Assembly (NCBI RefSeq): GCF_000422505.1
Contig: NZ_AULX01000006.1
Coordinates: 248,001 to 312,000, forward strand
DNA length: 64,000 nucleotides
Direction: 5' to 3'
Source: Paenibacillus pinihumi DSM 23905 = JCM 16419
Lineage (GTDB): Bacteria > Bacillota > Bacilli > Paenibacillales > Paenibacillaceae
This document shows, one piece after another, positions 15,876 to 25,155 of the stretch. The first letter of the stretch is position 1; each line of letters begins with the position of its first letter. The position numbers were made by a program, and so were the translations under genes. The notes beneath the pieces were generated by a model. The model was given only the letters and a program-made list of their open reading frames with translations. It was not told where the DNA came from and ran no database searches.

Positions 15876-16883
15876 CTATCGTCATGTTCACGTTCGTTAC
15901 CAATTATGGTGACTAGTCGAACGGCTTTTTTCCCCATGGAAGGGCGTCGATATTTTGAATTGTCTTTTCGCACTCTTCTTCAGCATCGGTGTAAAAACCG
16001 TCTGACAGAAGGATACATACCGGAGGAGAAACCGTCGGTTCATTCTTTCAATATCCAGTTTAATAGTAAGCATATTAAGGGCTTGGGCGGTTGCCGTCAC
16101 TCCCTCATTTCAGATCGATCCTGAGCCATCAAAAAGAAAATTAAAGCGTTTTCATTACTATATTGCCTTGCCCTCCAATACCTGTGGTTGACTCACTTGA
16201 TTCATCTCATGAAATTTTATAGATTTCAAATAAATATAATTATACTCCTACGATTTCTCCATCCAGGTTGACTGGGAAATTTAAGGTGATTAGATATCTA
16301 CTAATATAACACGGTTTGTGGTCAGGTTCTTCTAAAAAAATGCTTTATTATTATTTTAAAGCTTTGTTATCCTACCACAATCTCGGTTTGCGGTTGAACA
16401 AAATCCATACATAACCATAATTCAGTTAACAAAATATAGCTCCATTTGCTTTTTAGGATGAGCTTGATCCCTTACATCGGTATACACCATTTAAAACGAT
16501 CAAACGTGTTGTAATGATACAAAAGACGCATGTTTCCCACAAACGATATGTAAATTTCCCGCTTCTCTAATAGCACAAAAAATAATGCTTCATTTTACGA
16601 ACTCTTACTACTTACTATCCAACGTTCGACTTTCAAACGAGTTCCTCACAGCTAAATCCTTCTGTAAAGAGATCCGTCCTTCTAAAAATCCAAATATTCC
16701 AGCAAAATAAACGGGGCCGAATCGATACAGCAAACATTGTAAAATATTTAAAAAGGTAAATTAAGGAACTCCTTTTCCCCCTTGTACCGCAATTTTCGAT
16801 CATAAAACCCACCATATTACCAACATCTAGGGTACTGAAATACTACAGCTAGCTTAATAAAACTATACAAATGATAAAATCTT
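15876..16883. other. AT-rich gene-free stretch
   Basis: About 1 kb without a supported gene. Base composition drops clearly towards A+T after 16100 relative to the carbohydrate locus. Short open frames at 15897-16124 on both strands and at 16633-16815 have no ribosome site or recognisable motif. The second copy of a 30-bp direct repeat lies at 16341-16370. Confidence 0.4.
16341..16370 (+). repeat. 30-bp direct repeat, copy 2
   Basis: Matches 3474-3503 at 29 of 30 positions in the same orientation. It lies in the AT-rich stretch between the carbohydrate locus and the recombinase remnant. Confidence 0.6.
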
Positions 16884-17695
16884 TCATTCCGCGCCGCCGC
16901 TACTGTTATTCGCAGTAAGGCTCGATAGCTTGGATTGTAGGCTTGCGATTTCCTCATTGTTACTCTGAGTAACCTCTTTATACTCCGCTTCCGTTATCGT
17001 CTTACTGGCAAGAAGCTTAATAAAACATTTCTTTTCTTCTTTCAGCTTCTCAATTTGCCTTGATAATGACTGAACCTGTCTTTCCGCTTGTTTAGCCGCC
17101 TGTTTTACTTTGAACTCTAGTTGTTCCATAACATCCTTCTCATTGAGCGTGTTCATCAAGCGGCGCAGGTCATCAAGGATAACCCCAGTAAGTTCATTCT
17201 CCTTTATGCTATGTTGGCTACAAACATGCTTCCCATGCTTGTAGTAATTGCCGCAAACATAGCCTTTACGATGTTGGACGTACCACAAGCTTTTCCCACA
17301 ATCAGCGCAGTACAGGTGATTCGTATATAAGTGCTTTTTAGCCTTCGGCTTCGCTTGTTGTTTCTTCCGCCCTTCCATGTACTTTGAACGGCTTCAAAGT
17401 CTTCCCTTGATATTATGGCAGGGTGGGTATCCTTGACGATAATTTGCTTCTCTTTCGGCAATTCCTCTCGTCCCTTAACTGTAACGCTTTTTGTCGTCTG
17501 TCTGAATTGAACTAAGTCTCCGACATAATGCGGATTACTCAAGATTAGTTTAATGGACGAACCCTGCCAATATTGTCCTGCATTTTTCTTGCCGATAACC
17601 TGAGCAGGTGTAGGAACTCCCTCGCGTGTCAATGTTCGTGCGATTGCATCGAATCCCTTGCCCTCACGGTACATCCGATAGATGCATAAAGCCAT
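16884..17695 (-). pseudogene. Large serine recombinase, C-terminal part, frameshifted
   Basis: Two frames together give the recombinase domain and the C-terminal parts of a large serine recombinase. The upstream frame (17695 to about 17380) has RMYREGKGFDAIARTLTREG and SSIKLILSNPHYVGD, the DNA-binding recombinase domain. The downstream frame (from 17378) has a zinc ribbon (CADCGKSLWYV, later C-G-N-Y-Y-K-HGKHVC) and a long coiled coil (about residues 85-150) ending at 16884. A single-base frameshift near 17378-17383 separates them. The N-terminal catalytic resolvase domain with its serine is missing: upstream the sequence runs into the Rep-like gene. It is therefore inactive, a relic of an integrative element. 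Confidence 0.8.
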
Positions 17696-18284
17696 CTATA
17701 TCCCCCTCGATATACTCTAGGAACAAGTCTAGCATGTCAACCGTTCTTTCCTTGACCGCCGCTGTAATTGCCTGTTTATCTCTCCGCTTTAGGCTTTTCC
17801 AATCACGTTTACCGTTGGTAACGCTCTTGAGTAAGCATCGAAGACCAGTAAACTCGTTTGTATTGGAGACGAACCGGAAGCCTTTCATTTTTATAAAGTC
17901 TTCCTTATCGTACCTTGTAAGCGGTTTTTGTTTTGGTTTCAATCGGAACTCGATTCTCGTCATTGGTACTGAATCAATACCCTTTACTTCCTTTAGTTGT
18001 TTCTGCTTATCGTACTGACAGACCGAACAGGCTGATTTTGCCGCCCCATAATATATGGTTGTCTCGTGCCTGTTGATTTTGAGGTTAGTCGGCGGCGGTA
18101 ATAAGAAACAATCTTCATAAGGCGTAGGGAAATCAAACGCAACGTCTAGCCTACTAACCTTCCAACGCTCAGGCTCAATCATATTAAATATCTCCAACAC
18201 TTCGAGCGGTGGGTTAGCAGGATTGAAGGATAGCATAGCATTGAAGTAACGGTAAACAAACGGTTTCTTAGGGAGTAGCCACAC
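17664..18284 (-). pseudogene. Rep-like replication initiator, truncated, fused to recombinase remnant
   Basis: A 206-codon frame (GTG start at 18284, no good ribosome site) resembles replication initiators of the Rep_trans type found on plasmids and conjugative elements. It has WKVSRLDVAFDF, then TTIYYGAAKS, then a Lys-rich segment (YDKQKQLKEVKG) and MTRIEFRLKPKQ. The N-terminus appears missing. The C-terminus overlaps, in another frame, the beginning of the recombinase remnant at about 17690, so a deletion has joined two formerly separate genes. The initiator nicking activity cannot be judged. Family assignment rests on pattern only. Confidence 0.5.
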
Positions 18285-18529
18285 CGAAACAAGTTATCAA
18301 AGTGCAGGATGAGGTCGGGGCGGCATATTATTCCGCCCTCAGACGCTCACAATTCGTTTATAAGCAATGTAACTCTAACCCCCACCCACTAGCTAGCCTT
18401 CGACGAAACAAAGGCAAATCATAGTTTACGGCTGTATGACGCGCCTGAAATTTTTTCAAATACTACTTTGCTGTAAATATCCGCCGAGTATGGGTTCAAG
18501 ATATCAAGAAAAATTGAATGAAATCATAC
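18285..18529. other. Gap upstream of the APH-like gene
   Basis: No gene is seen. A small hairpin (GGGCGG / CCGCCC near 18316-18340) lies just upstream of the Rep remnant. It could be a leftover of a replication origin, but that is a guess. Confidence 0.25.
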
Positions 18530-18558
18530 TTTACACAAAAAAATCCGAACTTTATATT
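18530..18558 (+). promoter_or_regulatory. Promoter of the APH-like gene
   Basis: A -35 box TTTACA (18530-18535), a 17-bp spacer and a -10 box TATATT (18553-18558) precede the start codon at 18597, which has a GAGGAGGGG ribosome site. Confidence 0.65.
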
Positions 18559-18596
18559 AAGATTTACTAAGGAATTGTGCGAGGAGGGGAAATTTT

Positions 18597-19328
18597 ATGG
18601 AACGAACGGAAGTCTCCTTTGATATTCAGACCATACCGCTAACCATTAGGCAGTATATAAAAGGGGCAACAATTTATGATAGTAGTTGTTCCGAAAATGC
18701 AAAGACACTTTTTGTTTCGGGTGAAGAACGTGCTTTTCTAAAGATAAGCAAAAGAGGTTCGCTTGAACGTGAATACAAAATGACAAAATTTTTACATAAA
18801 CATAACTTCGCACCGAATGCCATAGCCTATGAATCAGAATTAGATTGTGACTATTTATTTACAGAAGCAGTAAGTGGTGAAGATGGTACGGCAGTGCCAT
18901 ACATTGAGAATCCTAGTAAATTAGCATGTGTGTTTGGTGAATATCTAAAAATGTTGCACTCACTACCTACCGAGGGCTGTCCATATGGCAATAGAACTAA
19001 TGAATTGTTGAATGAAGCACATATTAAGGGGATAGACCTTAGTATTATGAATGAGTACAACTATTCAGCTATCGACAATGTGATAATACATGGTGATTAC
19101 TGCTTACCTAATATCATAATGGATAACTTTTCTTTCAAAGGTTTTATTGATTTAGGATATGGTGGAGTAGGTGACAGACATTACGATATCTATTGGGGAA
19201 TATGGACACTAAATTATAACTTGAAGACTGATAATTACAGGGATATATTTTTAGATGCTTATGGAAGAAATGATATTAACGATGACGGACTGAATTATTT
19301 TACAAAACTGATTAAGTTGACGGATTAA
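18597..19328 (+). CDS. Aminoglycoside phosphotransferase-like protein
   Basis: The 243-residue protein belongs to the APH/choline kinase fold. An ATP-binding lysine is visible at K49 (FLKIS). The catalytic loop HGDYCLPN is at 165-172 and the metal-binding aspartate (IDLGYGG) at D185, which is the APH(3') order of motifs. Such enzymes phosphorylate aminoglycosides, but relatives act on other small hydroxylated compounds, so resistance is not proven. It is slightly shorter than the usual 260-270 residues. It has its own promoter and strong ribosome site. It is markedly A+T-rich and sits next to mobile-element debris, suggesting acquisition by transfer. Confidence 0.8.
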   Translation: MERTEVSFDIQTIPLTIRQYIKGATIYDSSCSENAKTLFVSGEERAFLKISKRGSLEREYKMTKFLHKHNFAPNAIAYESELDCDYLFTEAVSGEDGTAVPYIENPSKLACVFGEYLKMLHSLPTEGCPYGNRTNELLNEAHIKGIDLSIMNEYNYSAIDNVIIHGDYCLPNIIMDNFSFKGFIDLGYGGVGDRHYDIYWGIWTLNYNLKTDNYRDIFLDAYGRNDINDDGLNYFTKLIKLTD

Positions 19329-19343
19329 AATCATTCATTCAAC

Positions 19344-19372
19344 AAAAAAGAGGGGTTCGCCGCCCCTCTTTG
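19344..19372. terminator. Bidirectional terminator
   Basis: Stem AAGAGGGG / CCCCTCTT between the converging APH-like gene and rlmD. The minus-strand transcript ends in six U, the plus in UUUGC. Confidence 0.75.
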
Positions 19373-19397
19373 CTATTTCCGCCAATACATCTCCGGT

Positions 19398-20804
19398 TTA
19401 ATTGTCCTTCCGCACTAACAGTGAACAGCACTCCACATGTGTTGTATGCGGAAACATATCCACCGGCTGTACTTCAACCGTCTTATACCCGCCGTCTTCC
19501 AGCACTCTCAAATCCCTTGCTAATGTCGATGGGTTACAGCTCACATAAACAACCCGTTCCGGCTTCATCTTCAGGATCGTGTCCAGCAGTGCAGGGTCAC
19601 AGCCCTTGCGCGGCGGGTCGACGACGATGACGTCGGCAACGATGCCTTCCTCGCGCCAGCGCGGAATGACTACCTCAGCCGGACCTGCCTCGAACTCCGC
19701 ATTCGTAATGCCGTTCAACGCCGCATTGCGCCCGGCATCCTCAATCGCCTCCGGCACAATCTCAACACCGTACACCCGTCCCGCCTGCCTTGCCAGGAAT
19801 AGCGATATTGTCCCGATCCCGCAGTAAGCGTCAATGACCGTCTCTGTGCCGTTCAATCCCGCATATTCCACCGCCTTGCGGTACAAAGCAACCGTCTGCA
19901 ACGGATTCACCTGATAAAACGATCTGGCAGATATCGCAAAACGAATGCCGTCCAGCTCGTCATAGATGACCTCACTGCCCCACAGCACCTTCGTCTCATC
20001 ACCGAAGATGACATTTGTCTTCTTCTTATTCACATTTTGCACAATGCTCGTCACTTCAGGCATCGCTTCGCGGATGCCTTCAATCCACTTCTCTACCTGC
20101 GGAATACGCGCTCCGTTGGTGATCAGCACGATCATGACCTCGCCGCTTACAAAACCGCTCCGCACCATCACATGGCGCAGCAAGCCGCGGCCGCTCTCTT
20201 CATCATAGGCGGTCACGCCAAGCTTCCTGCCGAGCTCCTTCACCTTGCGCACCGCATCATCATTGCGCTCATGCTGAATCAGACACTCATCCATATCAAT
20301 AATGCGATGGCTGCCGCGCGCATAGAATCCGCCGACGAGCGATCCCGCTGTCGTCCCTTGACCAGCTTCTGCCATTCCAAATGGCACTTGCGCCTTATTG
20401 CGGTAGCGCCATGACTCGTCCATCCCAATCGTGTCATGCACGATGATGCCCGTTCCATCCGCAACTTGCAATTTCCCGATCCGCTGCAAATTGTCCACGA
20501 CATGCTGCCGCTTCCAGCGAAGTTGTGCCTCATAGCTCATGTGCTGCAACTGGCAGCCACCGCATTGCTTATAGATCTCGCAAGGCGCGTCCACACGGTC
20601 TGGACTTTCCTGGAGCATGTCCATCAGCTTGGCATAGCCGTACTGCTTCTTCACCTTCAATACCTTGGCACGCACCTGCTCGCCAGGCAGCGCCCCCTGT
20701 ATAAAAAGGGTAAAGCCGTCCACGCGGCCTACCCCTTCGCCATCATGCGTCAAGCCGATTATATCGGTTACCACAACATCATTCTTTTGTACGGGTATAC
20801 TCAT
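19398..20804 (-). CDS. rlmD: 23S rRNA (uracil-5-)-methyltransferase
   Basis: The full-length 468-residue enzyme of the TrmA/RlmCD family methylates C5 of uracil in 23S rRNA using SAM. A TRAM RNA-binding domain (about 5-62) is followed by three iron-sulphur cysteines (C75, C81, C84, in [10 protein letters not shown]). The SAM-binding CGIGTISLF comes next, then DPPRKGCDP and the nucleophile C423 in [12 protein letters not shown]. The Bacillus counterpart (rlmCD, formerly yefA) modifies two positions, so rlmCD is an equally fair name. It lies directly downstream of dgkB, as in Bacillus. A deleted relative of this gene lies 18 kb away at 1101-1629. Confidence 0.9.
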   Translation of the reverse strand: MSIPVQKNDVVVTDIIGLTHDGEGVGRVDGFTLFIQGALPGEQVRAKVLKVKKQYGYAKLMDMLQESPDRVDAPCEIYKQCGGCQLQHMSYEAQLRWKRQHVVDNLQRIGKLQVADGTGIIVHDTIGMDESWRYRNKAQVPFGMAEAGQGTTAGSLVGGFYARGSHRIIDMDECLIQHERNDDAVRKVKELGRKLGVTAYDEESGRGLLRHVMVRSGFVSGEVMIVLITNGARIPQVEKWIEGIREAMPEVTSIVQNVNKKKTNVIFGDETKVLWGSEVIYDELDGIRFAISARSFYQVNPLQTVALYRKAVEYAGLNGTETVIDAYCGIGTISLFLARQAGRVYGVEIVPEAIEDAGRNAALNGITNAEFEAGPAEVVIPRWREEGIVADVIVVDPPRKGCDPALLDTILKMKPERVVYVSCNPSTLARDLRVLEDGGYKTVEVQPVDMFPHTTHVECCSLLVRKDN

Positions 20805-20916
20805 CTTTTAACTGCGCTCCGTTTCATTGCCTGCTTCATTTCTTCCAACTCTATAACGGTATGCCCGCCATGTCAATCCGGTAAATTGCTCCTCCGGCGC
20901 ATTGCCTGCACATCCC

Positions 20917-21831
20917 TTAATTATACGACGAATCCCCGGATTCATCGACAATAATCGATAGATGTGACGGCAGCACTTGGAAGGAGCCCGGCAGATTGCC
21001 GCCATATTCACCGTCGAGGTTAATTTGCACATAATCCGGCGTGGTCACGGTCATTTGGTCCGTGCGGAAATGGATGACATGCGGATCGTTCAAATGCTCG
21101 CCGCGCAGCGCCATCGATGCAATCCGGATAAACTCCGGCAGATTGCATTTTTTCAGCACGATGACATCGAACAAGCCGTCATCCAGTCTCGCCTCCGGCG
21201 CCAGCCGCTCAAAGCCGCCCACAGAATTGCTGTTGCAGATCAGGAACAGCATAATTTCCTCATGGATCGGGGCAAAGCCGTTCCCCTGAATAAGCAGTTC
21301 GGTCGGCCGCAGCCGCACCATCTTCTCCAAGCCCTTCATATAGTAGGCGAGCTGTCCGATCATCGTCTTCAGCTTGCTCGGCACCTCATAGGTCAGCTCC
21401 GTCAGCGAGCCCCCGCCCGCGATATTAATGAAGTATCGCTCGTTCGCCTTGCCGACATCCAGCGCCCGTGTATACTGCTGAATGATCAGATCGCAGGCAT
21501 ACTCCCAATGCTTCGGAATCCCCAGCGCCCGGGCAAAATCATTGGTCGTCCCCAGCGGCAAAATGCCCAGCGGCGGCCGGTATTCCTGCTCAGCCATGCC
21601 GTTGATGATCTCATACAGCGTTCCGTCCCCGCCAGCCGCAATGATCATGTCAAAGCCGCGCTCAATCGCCTCTGTAGCCGCCCGCGTGGCATCTCCTTCA
21701 CCAGTGGTGGCGTGGCAGCTGGTTTCAATGCCTCCCATCTCCAGCCGCTGCAAAATATCCGGCAGACGCCGCTTCATCTCCTCACGGCCCGAGGTTGGGT
21801 TATAAATTAATCGTGCCCGTTTATAGTCCAT
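20917..21831 (-). CDS. dgkB: Diacylglycerol kinase
   Basis: This 304-residue lipid kinase of the DgkB/YegS family phosphorylates diacylglycerol to phosphatidate at the membrane, recycling lipid from lipoteichoic acid synthesis. The nucleotide-binding loop GGDGT lies at 67-71. IYNPTSGRE at the N-terminus and PLGTTNDFARALGIP at about residue 95 are family signatures. Its length fits the family. It is followed by rlmD with an 112-bp gap, an arrangement shared with Bacillus (yerQ-yefA). Start: ATG at 21831. Confidence 0.9.
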   Translation of the reverse strand: MDYKRARLIYNPTSGREEMKRRLPDILQRLEMGGIETSCHATTGEGDATRAATEAIERGFDMIIAAGGDGTLYEIINGMAEQEYRPPLGILPLGTTNDFARALGIPKHWEYACDLIIQQYTRALDVGKANERYFINIAGGGSLTELTYEVPSKLKTMIGQLAYYMKGLEKMVRLRPTELLIQGNGFAPIHEEIMLFLICNSNSVGGFERLAPEARLDDGLFDVIVLKKCNLPEFIRIASMALRGEHLNDPHVIHFRTDQMTVTTPDYVQINLDGEYGGNLPGSFQVLPSHLSIIVDESGDSSYN

Positions 21832-21898
21832 TAGATTTCCCGCTCCTTCCCGCCGGAATGCTGTGCTGCTTGCACTTCAGCCTTTTGCCGCTGCTTTT

Positions 21899-22717
21899 TT
21901 AATCGCCTTCCTCTTGCATCCGCATAGGATCAGTATATTCACCAGCAGCAAGCCGTCCCAGCCAGCCCTCAATCTGCTGCTCCATCCATCTCGTGACAAA
22001 AGGATGCGGCAGCAGCGTTCTTCCATTATATCGATATTCCAGCCCGTCCAGCCTCGACGGAATCACTTTATTTGTAAAATAGCCCCTGCTCAAAAAGAGC
22101 GGCACCACGAGTACCGCCCGCTGCGGGGCTTTTTTCTTCATCGAACCCATCACACACGCGGCCTGATTCGGCAGCAGCATCGCCGTCTTCGCACCCGCAA
22201 AGCCGCCCAGCGCCCGCACCCGCTCCGCAAGCTGGCCAAGGCCATCACGCCAGCGGCCGTGGAAGGCCTTCTCCCGGCTGCCATGTCCGATCAGCAGCAG
22301 TTCCTCCTGCCCGGGCTGCTCCGACAGCTCCCGGATATTCTCATATAGCAGCTCAGCAATGAACGAATCGTTGTCGATCGGCTGACCGTATTCCACGCGG
22401 GCACTGCGAATTACAAACGCCCCCAGATCACCCTCACGCTCAAGGGAAACTGGCGGCTCTCCGAAGCCCTGCCCGATATCGTCCACATGGGTACTTCCCG
22501 AAGACACAAACAGCGGAAGCACGTACATATCTGTTACGCCTTCCGCTTCTAATTGATCAATGCCGTCCTGAATCAAGCGCCCCTCCACAATCTCAAGGAA
22601 GGAGGAGACAACCGGCACAGGCTGCGACAGCTTAATCTGTGCTACCGCCTCATCTACCAGCTTAACCCAGGCTTCCTCTCTTGAACCGTGGCTGATGACC
22701 AAAATTCCAGCCTTCAT
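21899..22717 (-). CDS. CbiX-like sirohydrochlorin chelatase family protein
   Basis: The 272-residue protein has two CbiX-type halves, each opening with a HG(S) chelatase motif: ILVISHGSREEAW at the N-terminus and ELLLIGHGSREKAFH at about residue 145. VLPLFVSSGSTHVDDI and VLVVPLFLSRGYFTNKVIP match the conserved metal-site strands. CbiX enzymes insert Co2+ or Fe2+ into sirohydrochlorin. No other cobalamin or sirohaem genes are nearby, so the true tetrapyrrole or metal is unknown. It starts four bases after yerC stops, so the two are probably co-transcribed. Confidence 0.8.
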   Translation of the reverse strand: MKAGILVISHGSREEAWVKLVDEAVAQIKLSQPVPVVSSFLEIVEGRLIQDGIDQLEAEGVTDMYVLPLFVSSGSTHVDDIGQGFGEPPVSLEREGDLGAFVIRSARVEYGQPIDNDSFIAELLYENIRELSEQPGQEELLLIGHGSREKAFHGRWRDGLGQLAERVRALGGFAGAKTAMLLPNQAACVMGSMKKKAPQRAVLVVPLFLSRGYFTNKVIPSRLDGLEYRYNGRTLLPHPFVTRWMEQQIEGWLGRLAAGEYTDPMRMQEEGD

Positions 22718-22721
22718 AAAA

Positions 22722-23012
22722 TTAACGCTCCAGACGCTCTAAGGCCATCTTGTAGCCGTCATTTCCGTAGTTCAGGCAGCGCTTCACGCGCGAGATCGTA
22801 GCCGTGCTGGCCCCGGTTTCCGCTTCGATCTGGCTGTATGTCGAGCCTTTGCCCAGCATGCGCGCAACCTCCAGGCGCTGAGACAGCGACTGAATTTCGT
22901 TCACTGTGCACAGGTCGTCGAAAAAGATATAACATTCCTCTACCGTCTTGAGCGTCAATACCGCCTCAAACAGCTGGTCTATCGCTTTATCATTCAATTT
23001 TTTCAGTTGCAT
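22722..23012 (-). CDS. yerC: YerC/TrpR-like DNA-binding protein
   Basis: This is a 96-residue TrpR-superfamily protein of the YerC/YecD group. The helix-turn-helix reads TYSQIEAETGASTATISRVKRCLNYG. The N-terminal helices (LFEAVLTLKTVEECYIFFDD) match the family's dimer region. The target genes of YerC are not established. A clear promoter lies at 23165-23193 with about 145 bases of leader. It heads the yerC-cbiX pair and probably also feeds dgkB and rlmD. Confidence 0.85.
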   Translation of the reverse strand: MQLKKLNDKAIDQLFEAVLTLKTVEECYIFFDDLCTVNEIQSLSQRLEVARMLGKGSTYSQIEAETGASTATISRVKRCLNYGNDGYKMALERLER

Positions 23013-23164
23013 ATGATGTATTCACCCCTATATAAGCGTAAACGGCTGTCCCATTCGTTCATGAACAGCGTTTCGCGGAGACAACAAGATCATCCCGGAT
23101 CAGGCTTGGCCCGACAAAATAACATGCTCCATTTATCATACCGTACGTCTATAACCTCTTCTAC

Positions 23165-23193
23165 ATTGTATAAGTATTGGTATGATTTTTCAA
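23165..23193 (-). promoter_or_regulatory. Promoter of yerC
   Basis: Minus strand: -35 TTGAAA (23188-23193), 17-bp spacer, -10 TACAAT (23165-23170). The rest of 23013-23464 shows no gene. Confidence 0.65.
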
Positions 23194-23464
23194 GCATTGC
23201 CGTATTCACGCTTTACAGAGAAAAAGAGACCTCTCCCCTCAAAACTCCATAAACTTTTACAAATCCGGGCAACTCGGGACATCCGTCCAAACCTTATGTT
23301 TGCCTACCACATACAATAACCCAGGATAGACGGAAGTTGACGAAAACGCTAGGCGAGCGGACAACAATCTATTTTGCAGACTGCAATGAAATCCCGCCGC
23401 ATACATCGGCACGAATATCGAAGAAGCCTATCATCGCCACAGCCTCCGTTTCGCAGGCGAAATT

Positions 23465-24001
23465 TTGAAAAAGGTCGTGATTGATGTGAATCATCGTTAC
23501 CCGCCATCCCATCGCTCCCATTACAGCCGCAACCAGACCGGGCAAGTCTCCGCCTTTCCGGGTCTTACCGATTCCTTTGGGCCAGGCGGAGGGCAGGCTG
23601 CCGGAGCGGCAGATTCGTTCGCTGATTCCAGCACCTCCCTCATCCCAAGCGATAGCAAAGGCCCCTTGTCCCTCGACAAGCTGGGCGATATCAAAGGCAT
23701 CTTGGACCGGATGGGCGGCATTGACGGCATTATCGGCACCATGGGCAAGGTTCAGAAGATGGTGTCCAGCTTCCAGCAGATGGCGCCAATGTTCAAGCTG
23801 ATTATGGGTACCTTCGGCAAGAAGGGCGCCTCCACTACCGCGTCTGATGATGATGACGCGTGGCTGGAACCAACAAGAAGACCACGCAGACGCAGACGCA
23901 AAACAGGCAGCGGAAGCGCACGCCGGACAGCAGGACCAAGACGCCGCACAGGCGGCAGAACGGGAACCGGACGCAGCACAAGACGCCGTTCACGGCGTTA
24001 G
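23465..24001 (+). CDS. Small protein with Arg-rich tail, function unknown
   Basis: The 178-codon frame opens at TTG 23465; a GTG at 23486 behind AAAAAGG is an alternative start. The middle has a hydrophobic helical region (LGDIKGILDRMGGIDGIIGT, VQKMVSSFQQMAPMFKLIMG), then a short acidic patch (DDDD). An extremely basic tail follows with more than twenty Arg in the last fifty residues. The pattern recalls YqfQ-like Bacillus proteins, but I cannot confirm a family. A basic tail could bind nucleic acid or cell-wall polymer. It ends at a large stem-loop shared with the convergent pit gene. Confidence 0.5.
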   Translation: MKKVVIDVNHRYPPSHRSHYSRNQTGQVSAFPGLTDSFGPGGGQAAGAADSFADSSTSLIPSDSKGPLSLDKLGDIKGILDRMGGIDGIIGTMGKVQKMVSSFQQMAPMFKLIMGTFGKKGASTTASDDDDAWLEPTRRPRRRRRKTGSGSARRTAGPRRRTGGRTGTGRSTRRRSRR

Positions 24002-24008
24002 GCCATGT

Positions 24009-24128
24009 AAAAAAAGACTCTCCCCGGCGCTATTACGCGCCCCGGATATGCTTCCTTCGCAGCAACAGGATGACGGGTTCATCCTGTCTGCTGCAAGGGG
24101 CATATCTCTGCAGGGAGAGTCTTTTTCT
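24009..24128. other. Long composite stem-loop between convergent genes
   Basis: About 120 bases fold into a nested structure. The outer stem is AAAAAGACTCTCCC (24011-24024) with its complement near 24113-24126. A GGCGC/GCGCC hairpin lies at 24026-24041. A long rod (24044-24107) includes GATATGC / GCATATC and GCAGCAACAGGATGA against TCATCCTGTCTGCTGC around a five-base loop. U-runs flank both ends, so it can terminate either convergent gene. It is far larger than a normal terminator and may be a MITE or a structured RNA. Confidence 0.6.
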
Positions 24129-24136
24129 TATATGAA

Positions 24137-25138
24137 TTACAGCCAGATCCACTCGATCAGTTTGAACAGGACCGCTCCGAGTACAAGGGAGATCGGGATC
24201 GTGATAACCCACGCAATGAGAATCCGTCCGGCAACCGACCATTTTACAGCAGAGAAGCGCTTCGCGCTGCCCACCCCGAGAATCGAGGACGTGATCGTAT
24301 GTGTCGTACTGACCGGGAAATGCGTAATGGTCGCCGTCAAAATAACCGCAGCGGATGCCGCGTCAGCAGCAAAGCCATTGATCGGCTCGATTTTGAATAT
24401 TTTCGTTCCCATCGTCTTGATGATTTTCCATCCGCCGACAGAAGTTCCGAGTGCCATCGCCGTAGCGGCAGACAGCTTAACCCACAGCGGTACATCCAGA
24501 TTGTCCTGAATGCCTGCGGCTACGAGGGCAAAGGTGATAATCCCCATTGCCTTCTGTGCATCATTCGTACCATGCGTGAACGCCTGGAATGCCGCAGTGA
24601 AAATTTGGCTCGTACGGAAGCCCTTGTTGATCTGGTGCGGGCTGCGGTTGGCAAAAACCTTCTTCAGCACCCACATCAGAATAAAACCAAGTGTAAAGGC
24701 AATCAGCGGCGAGAAAATCAGCGCCTGAATAATGCTCGTAAACCCGCTTCCGTTAATTCCGGAAATACCTGCCGCTCCGATAACCGAACCCGCCAGCGCA
24801 CCAATCAGCGCATGGGACGAGGAGGATGGAATACCGAACCACCAAGTGGCCAGATTCCATATTATTGCAGCCAGCAGGGCGGCTATAACGATCTGTACCC
24901 CATGCTCCAGTTGCGCAGGGTTTGCGACGCTTCCCCCAATTGTCTTCGCCACGCCGGTAAAGGTCAGCGCACCGATGAAGTTCATGGTCGAAGCAAGCAG
25001 GATCGCCACCCGCGGCGACAGTGCCCGGGTCGATACCGACGTTGCAATCGCATTGGCCGTATCGTGGAAACCGTTAATAAAGTCAAAAGCAAGCGCCAGG
25101 AAAACAACGACACATAAGATAATAAAAGCTGTATCCAT
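24137..25138 (-). CDS. pit: PiT-family inorganic phosphate permease
   Basis: This 333-residue, roughly ten-segment membrane protein belongs to the PiT family of low-affinity phosphate transporters. Both halves of the inverted repeat are recognisable: DFINGFHDTANAIATSVS near the N-terminus and TQGTNDAQKAMGI-type text (HGTNDAQKAMGII) near residue 195. Phosphate is taken up with protons or as a metal complex. It lies 17 bases downstream of the PhoU-like DUF47 gene, the standard pairing for PiT systems. It ends at the large composite stem-loop. Confidence 0.9.
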   Translation of the reverse strand: MDTAFIILCVVVFLALAFDFINGFHDTANAIATSVSTRALSPRVAILLASTMNFIGALTFTGVAKTIGGSVANPAQLEHGVQIVIAALLAAIIWNLATWWFGIPSSSSHALIGALAGSVIGAAGISGINGSGFTSIIQALIFSPLIAFTLGFILMWVLKKVFANRSPHQINKGFRTSQIFTAAFQAFTHGTNDAQKAMGIITFALVAAGIQDNLDVPLWVKLSAATAMALGTSVGGWKIIKTMGTKIFKIEPINGFAADAASAAVILTATITHFPVSTTHTITSSILGVGSAKRFSAVKWSVAGRILIAWVITIPISLVLGAVLFKLIEWIWL

Positions 25139-25155
25139 TATGTTGGCCCTCGCTC

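Noticed and set aside
16633-16815. 60-codon minus-strand frame in AT-rich DNA
   Set aside because: No ribosome site or motif; expected by chance in such sequence.
18285-18360. Plasmid double-strand origin near the Rep remnant
   Set aside because: Only a small GC hairpin is present; no nick-site motif could be recognised.
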